A stretch of 64,000 nt of DNA from Marinibium conchae (GTDB lineage: Bacteria; Pseudomonadota; Gammaproteobacteria; Enterobacterales; Alteromonadaceae). The notes below the pieces were generated by a model that saw nothing but the letters and a program-made list of their open reading frames with translations, made no database searches and was not told the DNA's origin. The position numbers and the translations under genes were made by a program. The stretch spans positions 1,116,001-1,180,000 of the forward strand of contig NZ_JADNRN010000001.1 in the NCBI RefSeq assembly GCF_015595035.1, in the 5' to 3' direction. Positions 54,548 through 63,538 of this stretch are shown here, piece by piece. Within the stretch, counting starts at the first letter, position 1. Each line of letters opens with the position of its first letter.

Positions 54548-57436
54548 TTACAAGTCTATATTTGCTCTGGTCCCCATGCCCGGTCCATACACAATAGCAT
54601 TTAATAATAAGCGATTTGTGCCTAGCGTAGCCCCTCTGAAAACAGGTTCGCCAGAGAACATAATAACTTGGCCATTCCCCATTCTTTCGCGAGTGAGGTA
54701 GGCTGAGTTTGCGATCCTTTGAGCGGCTTCTGGCCATAACAAACCACTCATTCTAACTTTCAACTCACTATCTTCCGGTAGCGTATACCATGCTATTGCC
54801 TTGTCCTTCTCGTCGTCGTCTTTTTTGGCTGATTTTTTAGCAGGCTTTTTGTCCGCATATACACCCACAGTAACCACAGCTTCAGCGTTTTCTGGCACAA
54901 TTAAAACAGGCTGGCGACCATATAATAAGGGCAGAGTTTCATTTGTTCCAAAGGTTAGCCAATGCTCTTGGTCTGCGCTACCCGATACCATTGCACCTGC
55001 AGGCATGAACATTTTTTGCCAATCGTTGCGTTTCTTTAATTCCTCTTTGCTTAAGCGTTTCGGTGCATCGTCCCACGGGTAGGCAACATCTGTTTGTAAT
55101 GCTGAAGAATAAACCTCTTGCATGTTTTTTACAGGCTCGCTAGCTAATAAACGTCGCTGTAACGCAATGTCATATTTTTCGGCGTCTTCCAAAATGTTGT
55201 CGAGTAACTTCACTCGTGTTTTATCTTTAGATGCAAGGGCTTGCGTTGCCCCCTCATGAGTTATCAAGGTGCCACCTTGTTCTACCCAAGTCTTAAGCGC
55301 ATTGGCATTGGCATCTGAAACTCTCCATGCAGATGGCATCACAATTACATTATATCGACGAAGATCGGTACGTGATAAGGCAGATGAGTCCAATTGAGAA
55401 TGACGTATACCCAGATGAGTATCAATACTCCACCACGTCGCCCCAACATCATTAGCGCTCGTACCGGCTTGGCCTAAAATAGCTAATTGAGGCTTAGCAA
55501 GAAGCTGAAAGTGATCACCTCCCCATTCTGGCATATCACCTGTGCCATAACCCGTGTTAATGTTCCTAATCGACAACTGACTTTCTTTAGCCGTGGTGTT
55601 CAACAAATCAATTAAGTTTTCGTTATTGCGGTTGTCTGTAATAGTCACTACAACCGAACCACGAGCTAAATCGACCGCACCAAGTTGAGTCGCTTTGTCG
55701 ATAACTCGCACTTGCACACCGCGCTCCATTAGACGAGCCGCAAAACCAACAGAGGCGTCATCATCACCATTCACAGCCCAAGCAATGGCTTTGTCGTCGG
55801 CAAGTTCTAAATTAAGTGTGGGCTCTGAATACGGACTAATGTTAGTGCTAATGTGTTGAGCAACCGTGAATGCTTCAAGACCATACATCATCGTAAGATT
55901 CCATGCCGATGTGTCGTACATTATCGACTGGCCCTCACGAAGGATTTTTTGACGCTCCTGTTCAAGGGTCTCAGGTAAAATTTGGGCATCAAATTCCATA
56001 ATAGCAGCGAGCAATCGTGCTTCAGGTTGACGATTTGGAATAATCAAGCTGCCTTTCTTGATGGTGGCCGTGCCGATATCGCCCAAATGGTTTTTTGCTT
56101 TTTTAACTGTGAACTCTTTATCCGCGGTATATATCTCGATATCTTGCGCTTGTAGCTTACTCACTAAGGTCGCTAAACGCGATTTATTACCATTTGCTTG
56201 CACAACAAATGTTCTATTTGCATAGGGGCTATCTTTTTTGAGTAAGGACTTTCGGTCTTCCCAGTAGTCTTTGTACATTGCCTTACTGTGTTTTTGTAAG
56301 GACTGTAAATTTGCAATAGTGCTTACAAATTGATGATGAACTGATTCTTTATATGTCTGAATAGTGCCCTCTGGTCGACGAACGCCATCTTCAGCCATTC
56401 GAGATTGTTCATACAAGATATGCATAGAGCCTCTGTACTCAGCATAATTTGAATAGCCGGGGTACCAATTTTCAAACCATTCACCGGTATAATAGCGCCA
56501 GCCTTTTTCGTCAAAAGCGGCACCTTGGTCTAAGGAAAATGTTTGTGCCCATTTTTGAACACTGGGTGCAATATTAAAGTTTAAGGGTTGTCTTGGTGGT
56601 CCCATCAGGTAAGTATCCTGTGGTCCCATCTCATGGCCGTCAATCATCAATTGTGGCCGCCACTTGTTAATAAGTTCTACTCTGCCAATGGTTTCTGGTT
56701 GAGTTAAATAGAAAAAGTCTCGATTTAGGTCGAAAAAATAATGGTTAGTTCTTCCATAAGGCCAGTCACCACGATGCAGTAAAGCCTGATCGTCGACGTT
56801 TGGAGCAGTGCCTCGATACTGTTCCAAAGACTTGGCAAAACGATCTCGGCCATCTGGATTCATTATTGGGTCAATGACAACGATCATGTCGTCTAGCATG
56901 GACTTAACGTCGGCGTCTGTCGAGGCAGCATAGTGATATATTGAGGTTAAAGCAGCATCGGCTCCAGAAGTTTCATTACCATGAATGGAGTAAGCCATCC
57001 AAGCGATTGCAGGGAGTTTTTCTATTATCTGTTGTGCTTGTGAATCAGATGTTTTACGAGGGTCGGAGAGGGCGGCTAACTGTTCAAGTACCTCATCCAT
57101 TCGAGCAAGATTTTCCGGACTTGAGATAAAAACTGCGTGAAGTGGACGACCTTCATGACTTTTCGCATATTCCAATACCTTTAGCCGCTTACTTTGCGTT
57201 TTCCATGTGTTTATCGACTCAGTAATTTGCGCTGGAGTAGCGACTCGATAGCCTATTGGGAAACCAAGTATCTCATCAGGGGGAGTCATACTGTCATCGT
57301 AAGAACCGAACAGCAGTTGCTCTTGATAATCAAGCTCGGGGTTGTAAGTTGGTTTCATGAGTAAACCGGCCTGAACCGAGCCCACAGATAAAGCCAGTAA
57401 TCCTGCACATACCGCAATACTTATACGCTTTCGCAT
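54548..57436 (-). CDS. Large secreted M14-family metallopeptidase
   Basis: A 962-residue protein with a Sec signal peptide (residues 1-23, ending VQA). The M14 zinc carboxypeptidase domain follows: His152 and Glu155 in SIHGNETSGAD, IDPIMNPDGRDRF (about 188-200) and His268 in MIDGHEMGPQDTY. The C-terminal half has a Rossmann-like or glutamine-amidotransferase-like domain (for example VIVMPSAWRVSD, TWVEQGGTLITHEGA) common in large M14 proteins of Alteromonadales. It is likely periplasmic or outer-membrane-associated and may process proteins or peptides outside the cytoplasm. It is monocistronic and shares a terminator with the chemoreceptor gene. Confidence 0.88.
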   Translation of the reverse strand: MRKRISIAVCAGLLALSVGSVQAGLLMKPTYNPELDYQEQLLFGSYDDSMTPPDEILGFPIGYRVATPAQITESINTWKTQSKRLKVLEYAKSHEGRPLHAVFISSPENLARMDEVLEQLAALSDPRKTSDSQAQQIIEKLPAIAWMAYSIHGNETSGADAALTSIYHYAASTDADVKSMLDDMIVVIDPIMNPDGRDRFAKSLEQYRGTAPNVDDQALLHRGDWPYGRTNHYFFDLNRDFFYLTQPETIGRVELINKWRPQLMIDGHEMGPQDTYLMGPPRQPLNFNIAPSVQKWAQTFSLDQGAAFDEKGWRYYTGEWFENWYPGYSNYAEYRGSMHILYEQSRMAEDGVRRPEGTIQTYKESVHHQFVSTIANLQSLQKHSKAMYKDYWEDRKSLLKKDSPYANRTFVVQANGNKSRLATLVSKLQAQDIEIYTADKEFTVKKAKNHLGDIGTATIKKGSLIIPNRQPEARLLAAIMEFDAQILPETLEQERQKILREGQSIMYDTSAWNLTMMYGLEAFTVAQHISTNISPYSEPTLNLELADDKAIAWAVNGDDDASVGFAARLMERGVQVRVIDKATQLGAVDLARGSVVVTITDNRNNENLIDLLNTTAKESQLSIRNINTGYGTGDMPEWGGDHFQLLAKPQLAILGQAGTSANDVGATWWSIDTHLGIRHSQLDSSALSRTDLRRYNVIVMPSAWRVSDANANALKTWVEQGGTLITHEGATQALASKDKTRVKLLDNILEDAEKYDIALQRRLLASEPVKNMQEVYSSALQTDVAYPWDDAPKRLSKEELKKRNDWQKMFMPAGAMVSGSADQEHWLTFGTNETLPLLYGRQPVLIVPENAEAVVTVGVYADKKPAKKSAKKDDDEKDKAIAWYTLPEDSELKVRMSGLLWPEAAQRIANSAYLTRERMGNGQVIMFSGEPVFRGATLGTNRLLLNAIVYGPGMGTRANIDL

Positions 57437-57570
57437 AGAGAGTCCTTTTGTCGTTATTATTAGTTTTTTGAGTAGTGTGCGCTAAAACGAGGCGTGAATA
57501 CAAGTGTTAGAGCAAAGTCGAAGGCGATGACTTGTAACAAAATGTGGATGATTGAGATTTTAACCAGCGC

Positions 57571-57606
57571 AAAAAAAAACGCTGCCTTTATACGAGCAAC
57601 GTTTTC
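57571..57606 (-). terminator. Candidate terminator downstream of fldA
   Basis: Imperfect hairpin AAAACG-C-TGC / GCA-A-CGTTTT beside a run of nine A (57571-57579), which reads as a U-run on the minus strand. It lies about 70 bases after the fldA stop. The stretch from 57437 to 57673 holds no other gene that I can support. Confidence 0.5.
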
Positions 57607-57673
57607 ACTGTTTTTACTTCAGGCTGTTAAAGCACTTAAAATCACCAAAGCACTTAACACCAAGCAAGCATGT

Positions 57674-58198
57674 TTATGCTAGTTCGGCCAGACACATCTC
57701 TTCATTTATTTGCTTGCACCAGGCTTTCACTCTGCTTTCGGTTAGCTCAGGTTGACGGTCTTCATCAATTCCTAAGCCGACAAAATGGTCGTCGTCGGCC
57801 ATGCCTTTAGACGCTTCAAAATCATAACTTTCGGTAGGCCATTGCCCAATTAGTATGGCACCTTTTGGTTCGACGATGTCTCGGATCATACCCATCGCGT
57901 CGAGGAAGTATTCAGCGTAGTCTTCTTGGTCGCCACAACCAAAAATAGCGACAAGTTTGTCCTCGAAGTCTATTTCTTCTAAATCAGGGAAAAAATCGTC
58001 CCAGTCGCATTGAGCTTCGCCATAGTACCAAGTAGGAATACCGAAAATAAGCAGGTCAAATTCAGCGATATCTTCTTTTGAGCTTTTGGCTATATCTTTT
58101 ACATCAATGAGTTGTTTGCCCAGTTCTTTCTGGATCATTTTCGCGATGTGTTCAGTATTACCAGTATCGCTCCCAAAAAATAGTCCAACAGTAGCCAT
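57674..58198 (-). CDS. fldA: Flavodoxin FldA
   Basis: A 174-residue long-chain flavodoxin. The FMN phosphate loop is GSDTGNTE (near residue 8), with GIPTWYYGEAQCDWDDF and FGCGDQEDYAEYFLDA as the other FMN-binding loops. It donates electrons to Fe-S and radical-SAM enzymes. Start is ATG 58198, 6 bases after AGAGG; ATG 58201 is adjacent. It lies in the minus-strand run ybfF, DUF2788, fldA, with fur about 5.4 kb further down instead of adjacent as in many relatives, because a chemoreceptor and M14 gene lie between. Confidence 0.95.
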   Translation of the reverse strand: MATVGLFFGSDTGNTEHIAKMIQKELGKQLIDVKDIAKSSKEDIAEFDLLIFGIPTWYYGEAQCDWDDFFPDLEEIDFEDKLVAIFGCGDQEDYAEYFLDAMGMIRDIVEPKGAILIGQWPTESYDFEASKGMADDDHFVGLGIDEDRQPELTESRVKAWCKQINEEMCLAELA

Positions 58199-58230
58199 CA
58201 TTCACCTCTAAATCACTAACAAATTACCAA

Positions 58231-58452
58231 CTATGACACGCCGCTGGCAGAATAAAATACTTGAATTACACCTTTTGCAACGAAGCCGGCCGCGCCTAAA
58301 CCAAGAACGCCGTATGCAACGACTTTCCCGATCAAGGGAACGTTGTTCTTTTTCAATACGTCGTGTATTGCTAAACCCAACAATATGAACAACACGACCA
58401 AGCTTAGATTCAACACAATCGCTTCGATATGTTGATAATTATCAGCGTTCAT
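58231..58452 (-). CDS. DUF2788 small membrane protein
   Basis: A 73-residue protein with two membrane helices (about residues 12-30 and 45-64), matching the DUF2788 family that accompanies fldA and ybfF in Alteromonadales. Function unknown. It starts 90 bases after ybfF and ends 32 bases before fldA, so these are probably one transcript. Confidence 0.85.
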   Translation of the reverse strand: MNADNYQHIEAIVLNLSLVVLFILLGLAIHDVLKKNNVPLIGKVVAYGVLGLGAAGFVAKGVIQVFYSASGVS

Positions 58453-58542
58453 TTCGCTACCTCAGGCTTCATTTGTGCGCGGATATTATCACAAACGTAC
58501 TGCTTTTTTGAAGCAAGTTAGCTGAATATTAAAGTATAAGTG

Positions 58543-59355
58543 TTACTTTTGCCTGCCAAGTAAAATGCGGGTTAACGAGGTGTTAACAAGCTGTGGTTTT
58601 TCAGCGTGCAACCAATGGCCAGCATCGACAATTCTGGCTTTTGCATTAGGAAATTGAGCAATGATGGCAGCTTGATGTTCGCTTGTAATGTAATCGCTTT
58701 TTTTTCCTTTGATAAAAGTAATGTCACCATCGAACAACTTGCCACTAAATGGCCAATCACTGAGTATCGGATAGTCACGCACTAGCAGTTCTAGATTAAA
58801 TCGCCATTGCCATTGTTGGTCGTTATCCTGATATAAGCTTTTCATCAAGAATGACCTTGTGCCGCTGTCGACAACGTGTTCAGACAATTGCGCTAACGCT
58901 TCTTGTCGACTGTTCAGTTGAGCCAGTTTCACTGCGCTTAAACCATTGATAACATTATGATGCCGCGGCTCATAAGCAACAGGTGCAATATCCATAATGA
59001 TCACCTTAATGAACATCTCAGGTGCTAGGCTTGCTGCTCGCATAGCTATCTTGCCGCCCAATGAATGCGCAATGAAAAAACATTGAGTAATATCATGATG
59101 AGTCATGGTTGTGATTAAGAGCTGCGCCCAATCGTCAAAAGAAAAATGTTGTGTCCTTGGCGATTTTCCGTGGTCGGGCAAATCAATGCTTACAACATGG
59201 TAATCAGCTTCAAAGTGGCGTCGAATAACCGCTAGATTATCACCGCTACCAAAGAGTCCATGAAGTAAAACGATTGACGGCGAATGCTGCGATGACTTTC
59301 TGTGTTCATCGCCGTGAGACTGAAGGTAGAGCAATGGCTCGAGAGCGTCTGACAC
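58543..59355 (-). CDS. ybfF: YbfF-type alpha/beta hydrolase (esterase)
   Basis: The 270-residue protein is an alpha/beta hydrolase like E. coli YbfF. LLHGLFGSGDNL (30-41) forms the oxyanion hole, Ser98 in IAHSLGGK is the nucleophile (AHSLGG in place of the more common GHSMGG), and the acid and His are likely in KGKKSDYIT and VDAGHWLHAE. It acts on acyl esters, possibly acyl-CoA or short-chain esters; the natural substrate is unknown. It starts 20 bases after the end of etfD on the same strand. Confidence 0.88.
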   Translation of the reverse strand: MSDALEPLLYLQSHGDEHRKSSQHSPSIVLLHGLFGSGDNLAVIRRHFEADYHVVSIDLPDHGKSPRTQHFSFDDWAQLLITTMTHHDITQCFFIAHSLGGKIAMRAASLAPEMFIKVIIMDIAPVAYEPRHHNVINGLSAVKLAQLNSRQEALAQLSEHVVDSGTRSFLMKSLYQDNDQQWQWRFNLELLVRDYPILSDWPFSGKLFDGDITFIKGKKSDYITSEHQAAIIAQFPNAKARIVDAGHWLHAEKPQLVNTSLTRILLGRQK

Positions 59356-59375
59356 TTATTGGTTACCTTTTCGGC

Positions 59376-61010
59376 TTACATATTTGGATAGTTAGGCCCG
59401 CCGGCACCTTCCGGTACTAGCCAATTAATATTTTGATTAGGGTCCTTGATATCACAGGTTTTACAATGAACACAGTTTTGAGCATTGATTTGCAAACGTT
59501 TGCCTTCGTCGTCGCTCTCAACTATTTCGTATACGCCAGCGGGGCAATAACGTTGAGCCGGTTCATCATATTTCGGCAAGTTAATGCTAATAGGAATACT
59601 CTTATCCTTTAGCACTAAATGGCAAGGCTGATCTTCTTCATGATTTGTGTTTGACAAAAATACACTAGACAATTTGTCGAAGCTCAATACGCCATCTGGT
59701 TTTGGATAGTCAAATTTTTTGCAGTCGGCAGCCAGTTTTAATGAAGCATGGTCGGGCGTCGAGTCACCGATGGTAAAGGGAAGCTTGCCACCAAAGATAT
59801 TCTGATCAAGAGTGTTATAGGCGCCGCCCAAGAAGTTTCCAAATTTATGAATCGCAGCACCGAAATTCCTCGAACGATAAAGCTCATCGTAAAGCCAAGA
59901 CTTCTTAAATGCTTCACTGTACTGAATAGGATCAATCGTTTCGGCACCCGTTTCACTCAACAGTTCGAATAGTGTTTCACCCGCCAAAATACCAGACTTC
60001 ATCGCTGTATGATTTCCCTTGATCTTAGAAAAATTCAAGGTGCCAGCATCGCAACCCACTATAATTGCGCCTGGCATGGTCATTTTAGGCAATGATTGGA
60101 AACCACCTTTGGCGATTGCTCTTGCACCATAGGTCACGCGTTTACCGCCGTTGAGCGTATTGGCAATCACCGGGTGATGCTTCAATCGTTGAAATTCATC
60201 AAAGGGGCTCAAGTGAGGGTTTTCATAGTTTAAATCAACAATGAGACCTACAAAAACTTGATTGTTCTCTGCGTGGTATAAATAACTGCCACCGGTTGCA
60301 TCGTTTAAGGGCCATCCAGCCGTGTGTACGACCAGTCCTTCTTGATGCTGCTGCGCTGGAATGTCCCAAATTTCTTTGAAGCCGATAGCGTAATGTTGTG
60401 GGGAAACGTCTTTATCTAAATCAAATTGTTGGATAAGTTGTTTACCCAAGTGACCACGGCAACCTTCGGCAAATACCGTATATTTCGCACTCAGAAGCAT
60501 GCCTGGCATGTAGCCATCTTTTTCTTCGCCACTCTCACTAACGCCCATGTCGCCAGTAATCACACCACCAACACTGCCGTCTTCATTATAGTGTACTTGC
60601 GCTGCTGCAAAACCCGGGAAAACTTCCACTCCAAGCTGCTCAGCTTGTTCGGCGAGCCATCGGCACATGTTGGCCATGCTGGCTATATAGTTGCCCTCAT
60701 TGTGCATGGTCTTGGGCGTAATAAAGTTGGGAAGCTTTGTTGAGATTGTTTCACTGTTGAGCAGATAAATATGATCTTCTGTGACTTTAGTTGTGAGTGG
60801 GGCACCCATCTCTTGCCAATTTGGAAACAATTCGTCGAGTGCGCGAGTTTCAAAAACGGCACCCGATAATATATGCGCGCCAACCTCAGAGCCCTTCTCT
60901 AGAAGGCAGACATTGAGTTCTTGACCTTTTTCATTGGCTAACTGCTTTAACTTTATCGCAGTAGAAAGACCTGAGGGCCCAGCTCCTACAACAACCACAT
61001 CGAAATCCAT
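59376..61010 (-). CDS. etfD: Electron transfer flavoprotein-quinone oxidoreductase
   Basis: A 544-residue ETF-QO. It has FAD motif VVGAGPSGLS at the N-terminus, GCDAGTLNFSKIKGNHTAMKSG in parts (for example GAIIVGCDAGTLN), and a C-terminal [4Fe-4S] cluster (YCPAGVYEI with NCVHCKTCDI). It passes electrons from reduced ETF to ubiquinone. ATG 61010 gives MDFDVVVVG with AGAAG upstream and is preferred over 61025. It is divergent from etfBA, with a LiuR-like dyad in the 259-base space between them. It sits at the inner membrane. Confidence 0.93.
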   Translation of the reverse strand: MDFDVVVVGAGPSGLSTAIKLKQLANEKGQELNVCLLEKGSEVGAHILSGAVFETRALDELFPNWQEMGAPLTTKVTEDHIYLLNSETISTKLPNFITPKTMHNEGNYIASMANMCRWLAEQAEQLGVEVFPGFAAAQVHYNEDGSVGGVITGDMGVSESGEEKDGYMPGMLLSAKYTVFAEGCRGHLGKQLIQQFDLDKDVSPQHYAIGFKEIWDIPAQQHQEGLVVHTAGWPLNDATGGSYLYHAENNQVFVGLIVDLNYENPHLSPFDEFQRLKHHPVIANTLNGGKRVTYGARAIAKGGFQSLPKMTMPGAIIVGCDAGTLNFSKIKGNHTAMKSGILAGETLFELLSETGAETIDPIQYSEAFKKSWLYDELYRSRNFGAAIHKFGNFLGGAYNTLDQNIFGGKLPFTIGDSTPDHASLKLAADCKKFDYPKPDGVLSFDKLSSVFLSNTNHEEDQPCHLVLKDKSIPISINLPKYDEPAQRYCPAGVYEIVESDDEGKRLQINAQNCVHCKTCDIKDPNQNINWLVPEGAGGPNYPNM

Positions 61011-61144
61011 GACTTCTCTTTCCACACTCGCCTCCGAAACAACTCTTACCAGTTATAGTGACATATTAATTAAAGGAATATTACAGCTTGTCAAAACATT
61101 GTAAAATTAAAAAACCATGAAACATGGATAAATCGTGAATACAG

Positions 61145-61162
61145 GTTGACGTTTACGTAAAG
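61145..61162. promoter_or_regulatory. LiuR-like operator overlapping the etfBA promoter
   Basis: GTTGACGTTTACGTAAAG shares 14 contiguous bases (ACGTTTACGTAAAG) with the dyad before mmsA. It overlaps a candidate promoter: -35 TTGACG (61146-61151), 17-base spacer, -10 TAAATT (61169-61174). Such overlap fits repression by a dyad-binding regulator. LiuR is an inference from related bacteria; no regulator gene of that family lies in the window. Confidence 0.6.
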
Positions 61163-61269
61163 TGTAAGTAAATTTTGCGTCAACATGCAAATCTTGCTGC
61201 TATAGTTACCCGAACAGGTAACAAATGCGAATAGTATTTTTTTATTCAAAGCCCTAAATAGAGGTGATT

Positions 61270-62028
61270 ATGAAAATTTTAGTTCCGGTAAAACGGGCGA
61301 TAGACTATAACGTGAAAGTACGCGTTAAACCTGATAACTCAGGCGTAGACCTTAACAATGTCAAAATGGCAATCAATCCGTTTTGTGAAATTGCGGTTGA
61401 AGAAGCAATCAGACTAAAAGAAAAGGGGCTTGCAACTGAAGTTGTTGTCGTTTCAATTGGCGATAAAGCTTGCCAAGAGCAAATTCGAACAGGGTTAGCA
61501 CTAGGAGCTGACCGTGGAATTCATATCGAAACTGATGTCGGTGCAGTAGTTGATTCACTGCAAGTCGCTAAGTTACTGCAAAAAGTTGTTGAAGCTGAAA
61601 CTCCTGACCTCGTCATTCTTGGTAAACAGGCGATCGACTCAGACAATAATCAAACCGGTCAAATGCTTGCTGCACTCACTGGCATGCCACAAGGAACTTT
61701 CGCATCAGAAGTTGAGCTAACCGAGGGTTCGGTGAACGTTACTCGTGAAATTGATGGTGGCTTACAAACAGTGAAGTTAAGTCTTCCGGCAGTCGTGACT
61801 ACTGATTTGCGCTTGAATGAGCCGCGTTACGCCTCTCTTCCAAACATTATGAAAGCCAAGCGCAAGCCTATCGACGTTAAGCCAGTGGCTGATTTTGGTG
61901 TAGAGATGACGTCTAAAGTAAGCATAGTGAAAGTAGAGGCACCCGCTCAACGCAGTGGCGGTGTTAAAGTGGCAGATGTTGCCGAGTTAGTAGGTAAACT
62001 AAAAAATGAAGCGAAGGTGATCTCATGA
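61270..62028 (+). CDS. etfB: Electron transfer flavoprotein beta subunit
   Basis: A 252-residue Etf[21 protein letters not shown] at the start, [33 protein letters not shown] and [17 protein letters not shown]. It pairs with EtfA to carry electrons from acyl-CoA dehydrogenases (including the one at 10601) to EtfD. ATG 61270 follows GAGGTGATT; the GTG at 61264 is in frame. Its stop overlaps the etfA start (ATGA), so the two are coupled. Confidence 0.95.
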   Translation: MKILVPVKRAIDYNVKVRVKPDNSGVDLNNVKMAINPFCEIAVEEAIRLKEKGLATEVVVVSIGDKACQEQIRTGLALGADRGIHIETDVGAVVDSLQVAKLLQKVVEAETPDLVILGKQAIDSDNNQTGQMLAALTGMPQGTFASEVELTEGSVNVTREIDGGLQTVKLSLPAVVTTDLRLNEPRYASLPNIMKAKRKPIDVKPVADFGVEMTSKVSIVKVEAPAQRSGGVKVADVAELVGKLKNEAKVIS

Positions 62029-62951
62029 GTGTATTAGTATATGCGGAACACGATAACGAATCATTAAAGTCCGAAACCAACAAACTTATTACTGCCGCTT
62101 TAGGTGCTAGTGATGATGTTGTTGTACTTGTTGCTGGAGCCAATTGTGACTCTGTTGCACAAGCTGCGAGCAAAGTGAGCGGTGTAAGCAAAGTACTTGT
62201 TGCTGATAATGTCGCTTACGAGCATCAACTTCCAGAGAACCTTGCAGAGTTGGTACTTGAACTGTCTGCTGACTACTCTCACATATTTGCGGCTGCCACG
62301 ACTACGGGCAAAAACTTTATGCCGAGAGTCGCTGCTTTACTTGATGTTGCTCAGATTTCAGACATTATTAAGGTTGAGTCGGAAGATACTTTTGTTCGTC
62401 CAATTTACGCCGGCAATGCTATTGCGACTGTAAAAAGTGCTGATACTAAGAAGGTAGTTACCGTTCGAGCTGCATCTTTCGATGCTGCAGCGAATGAAGG
62501 GAGCGCAGCGATAGAAGCCGTAGCATTAGTAAAGGAGTCTGCTACTTCAAGTTTTGTGTCGGCTGAGTTAACCGAGTCTGAGCGACCTGAATTAACCGCT
62601 GCTGACGTTATTATTTCTGGCGGACGCGGTATGCAAAACGGGGAAAACTTCGCGTTGCTTAATGGTATTGCCGACAAATTAGGTGCTGCAATTGGTGCCT
62701 CACGTGCAGCCGTTGATGCTGGTTTTGTACCAAACGATATGCAAGTGGGCCAAACAGGTAAAATAGTTGCGCCACAATTATATATCGCAGTAGGTATTTC
62801 TGGTGCGATACAGCATTTGGCGGGTATGAAAGACAGCAAGGTAATTGTTGCTATTAACAAGGATGAGGAAGCCCCCATATTTTCTGTGGCTGATTATGGA
62901 TTGGTCGGAGATTTGTTTGATGTATTGCCAGAGTTAGAAGCTGCTTTGTAA
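62025..62951 (+). CDS. etfA: Electron transfer flavoprotein alpha subunit
   Basis: A 308-residue EtfA with the C-terminal FAD-binding pattern: [48 protein letters not shown] and [21 protein letters not shown]. It holds the FAD of the ETF dimer. The start overlaps the etfB stop by 4 bases. A terminator follows. Confidence 0.95.
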   Translation: MSVLVYAEHDNESLKSETNKLITAALGASDDVVVLVAGANCDSVAQAASKVSGVSKVLVADNVAYEHQLPENLAELVLELSADYSHIFAAATTTGKNFMPRVAALLDVAQISDIIKVESEDTFVRPIYAGNAIATVKSADTKKVVTVRAASFDAAANEGSAAIEAVALVKESATSSFVSAELTESERPELTAADVIISGGRGMQNGENFALLNGIADKLGAAIGASRAAVDAGFVPNDMQVGQTGKIVAPQLYIAVGISGAIQHLAGMKDSKVIVAINKDEEAPIFSVADYGLVGDLFDVLPELEAAL

Positions 62952-62984
62952 TAATTACTGCAGCATCTGCTGACTGATGAGACG

Positions 62985-63011
62985 AAGGCCGGTGTGAACT
63001 GGCCTTTTTTA
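62985..63011 (+). terminator. Rho-independent terminator after etfA
   Basis: Nine-base stem AAGGCCGGT / ACTGGCCTT (one G-U pair) with a 4-base loop and a T6 tail, 34 bases after the etfA stop. It also abuts the 3' end of convergent moaE. Confidence 0.8.
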
Positions 63012-63013
63012 TT

Positions 63014-63472
63014 TCAGTCCCACGCCTTTGCAGCCTCATGGTCTGAGACTTTTGCATCAACCCATCTTGCTTCGTCTGCCGACGATTCTTTTTTCCAGAA
63101 TGGAGCCTCTTTTTTTAAATAGTCCATGATAAACATTGCGGCCTGAAAAGCTGACTTGCGATGCTTACTGCTTACGCCAACGAACACAATTTGCTCGTCG
63201 GGGTGCAAGGTACCAACACGATGAATGAGGGTGATGGCACCCAGTGTCCAACGTTCCCGTGCTTTGTTACAGATGTTCTGAAGGCTTTTTTCGGTCATTT
63301 CAGGGTAATGCTCTAGTGTCATGCTGACCAAGTTACCAATATCTGACTGTTCACGTACAATGCCCGAAAATGTCACAATGGCGCCATCAGAATTCGCGCC
63401 GCGGCGTATAGCTGCATATTCATCTTTTATACAAAAATCATCTTCTTGCACTATAATACGAGTTGCGTTCAT
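63014..63472 (-). CDS. moaE: Molybdopterin synthase catalytic subunit
   Basis: A 152-residue MoaE with TFSGIVRE, LEHYPEM, HRVGTLHPDEQIV, SSKHRKSAFQAAMFIMDYLKK and PFWKKE (likely catalytic Lys120 and Lys127). It inserts sulfur into precursor Z together with MoaD, whose gene is not next to it here. It is alone on the minus strand and convergent with etfA. Cytoplasmic. Confidence 0.92.
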   Translation of the reverse strand: MNATRIIVQEDDFCIKDEYAAIRRGANSDGAIVTFSGIVREQSDIGNLVSMTLEHYPEMTEKSLQNICNKARERWTLGAITLIHRVGTLHPDEQIVFVGVSSKHRKSAFQAAMFIMDYLKKEAPFWKKESSADEARWVDAKVSDHEAAKAWD

Positions 63473-63538
63473 TACTAATGATTATCCCTGTATGACTGAC
63501 AGTCGTAAAACACGCTATTCAACGTTGAGCTTATCGTT

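Noticed and set aside
57494-57682. 62-codon frame between fldA and the M14 gene
   Set aside because: No ribosome site, overlaps a likely terminator and the fldA end, and its composition is not protein-like.
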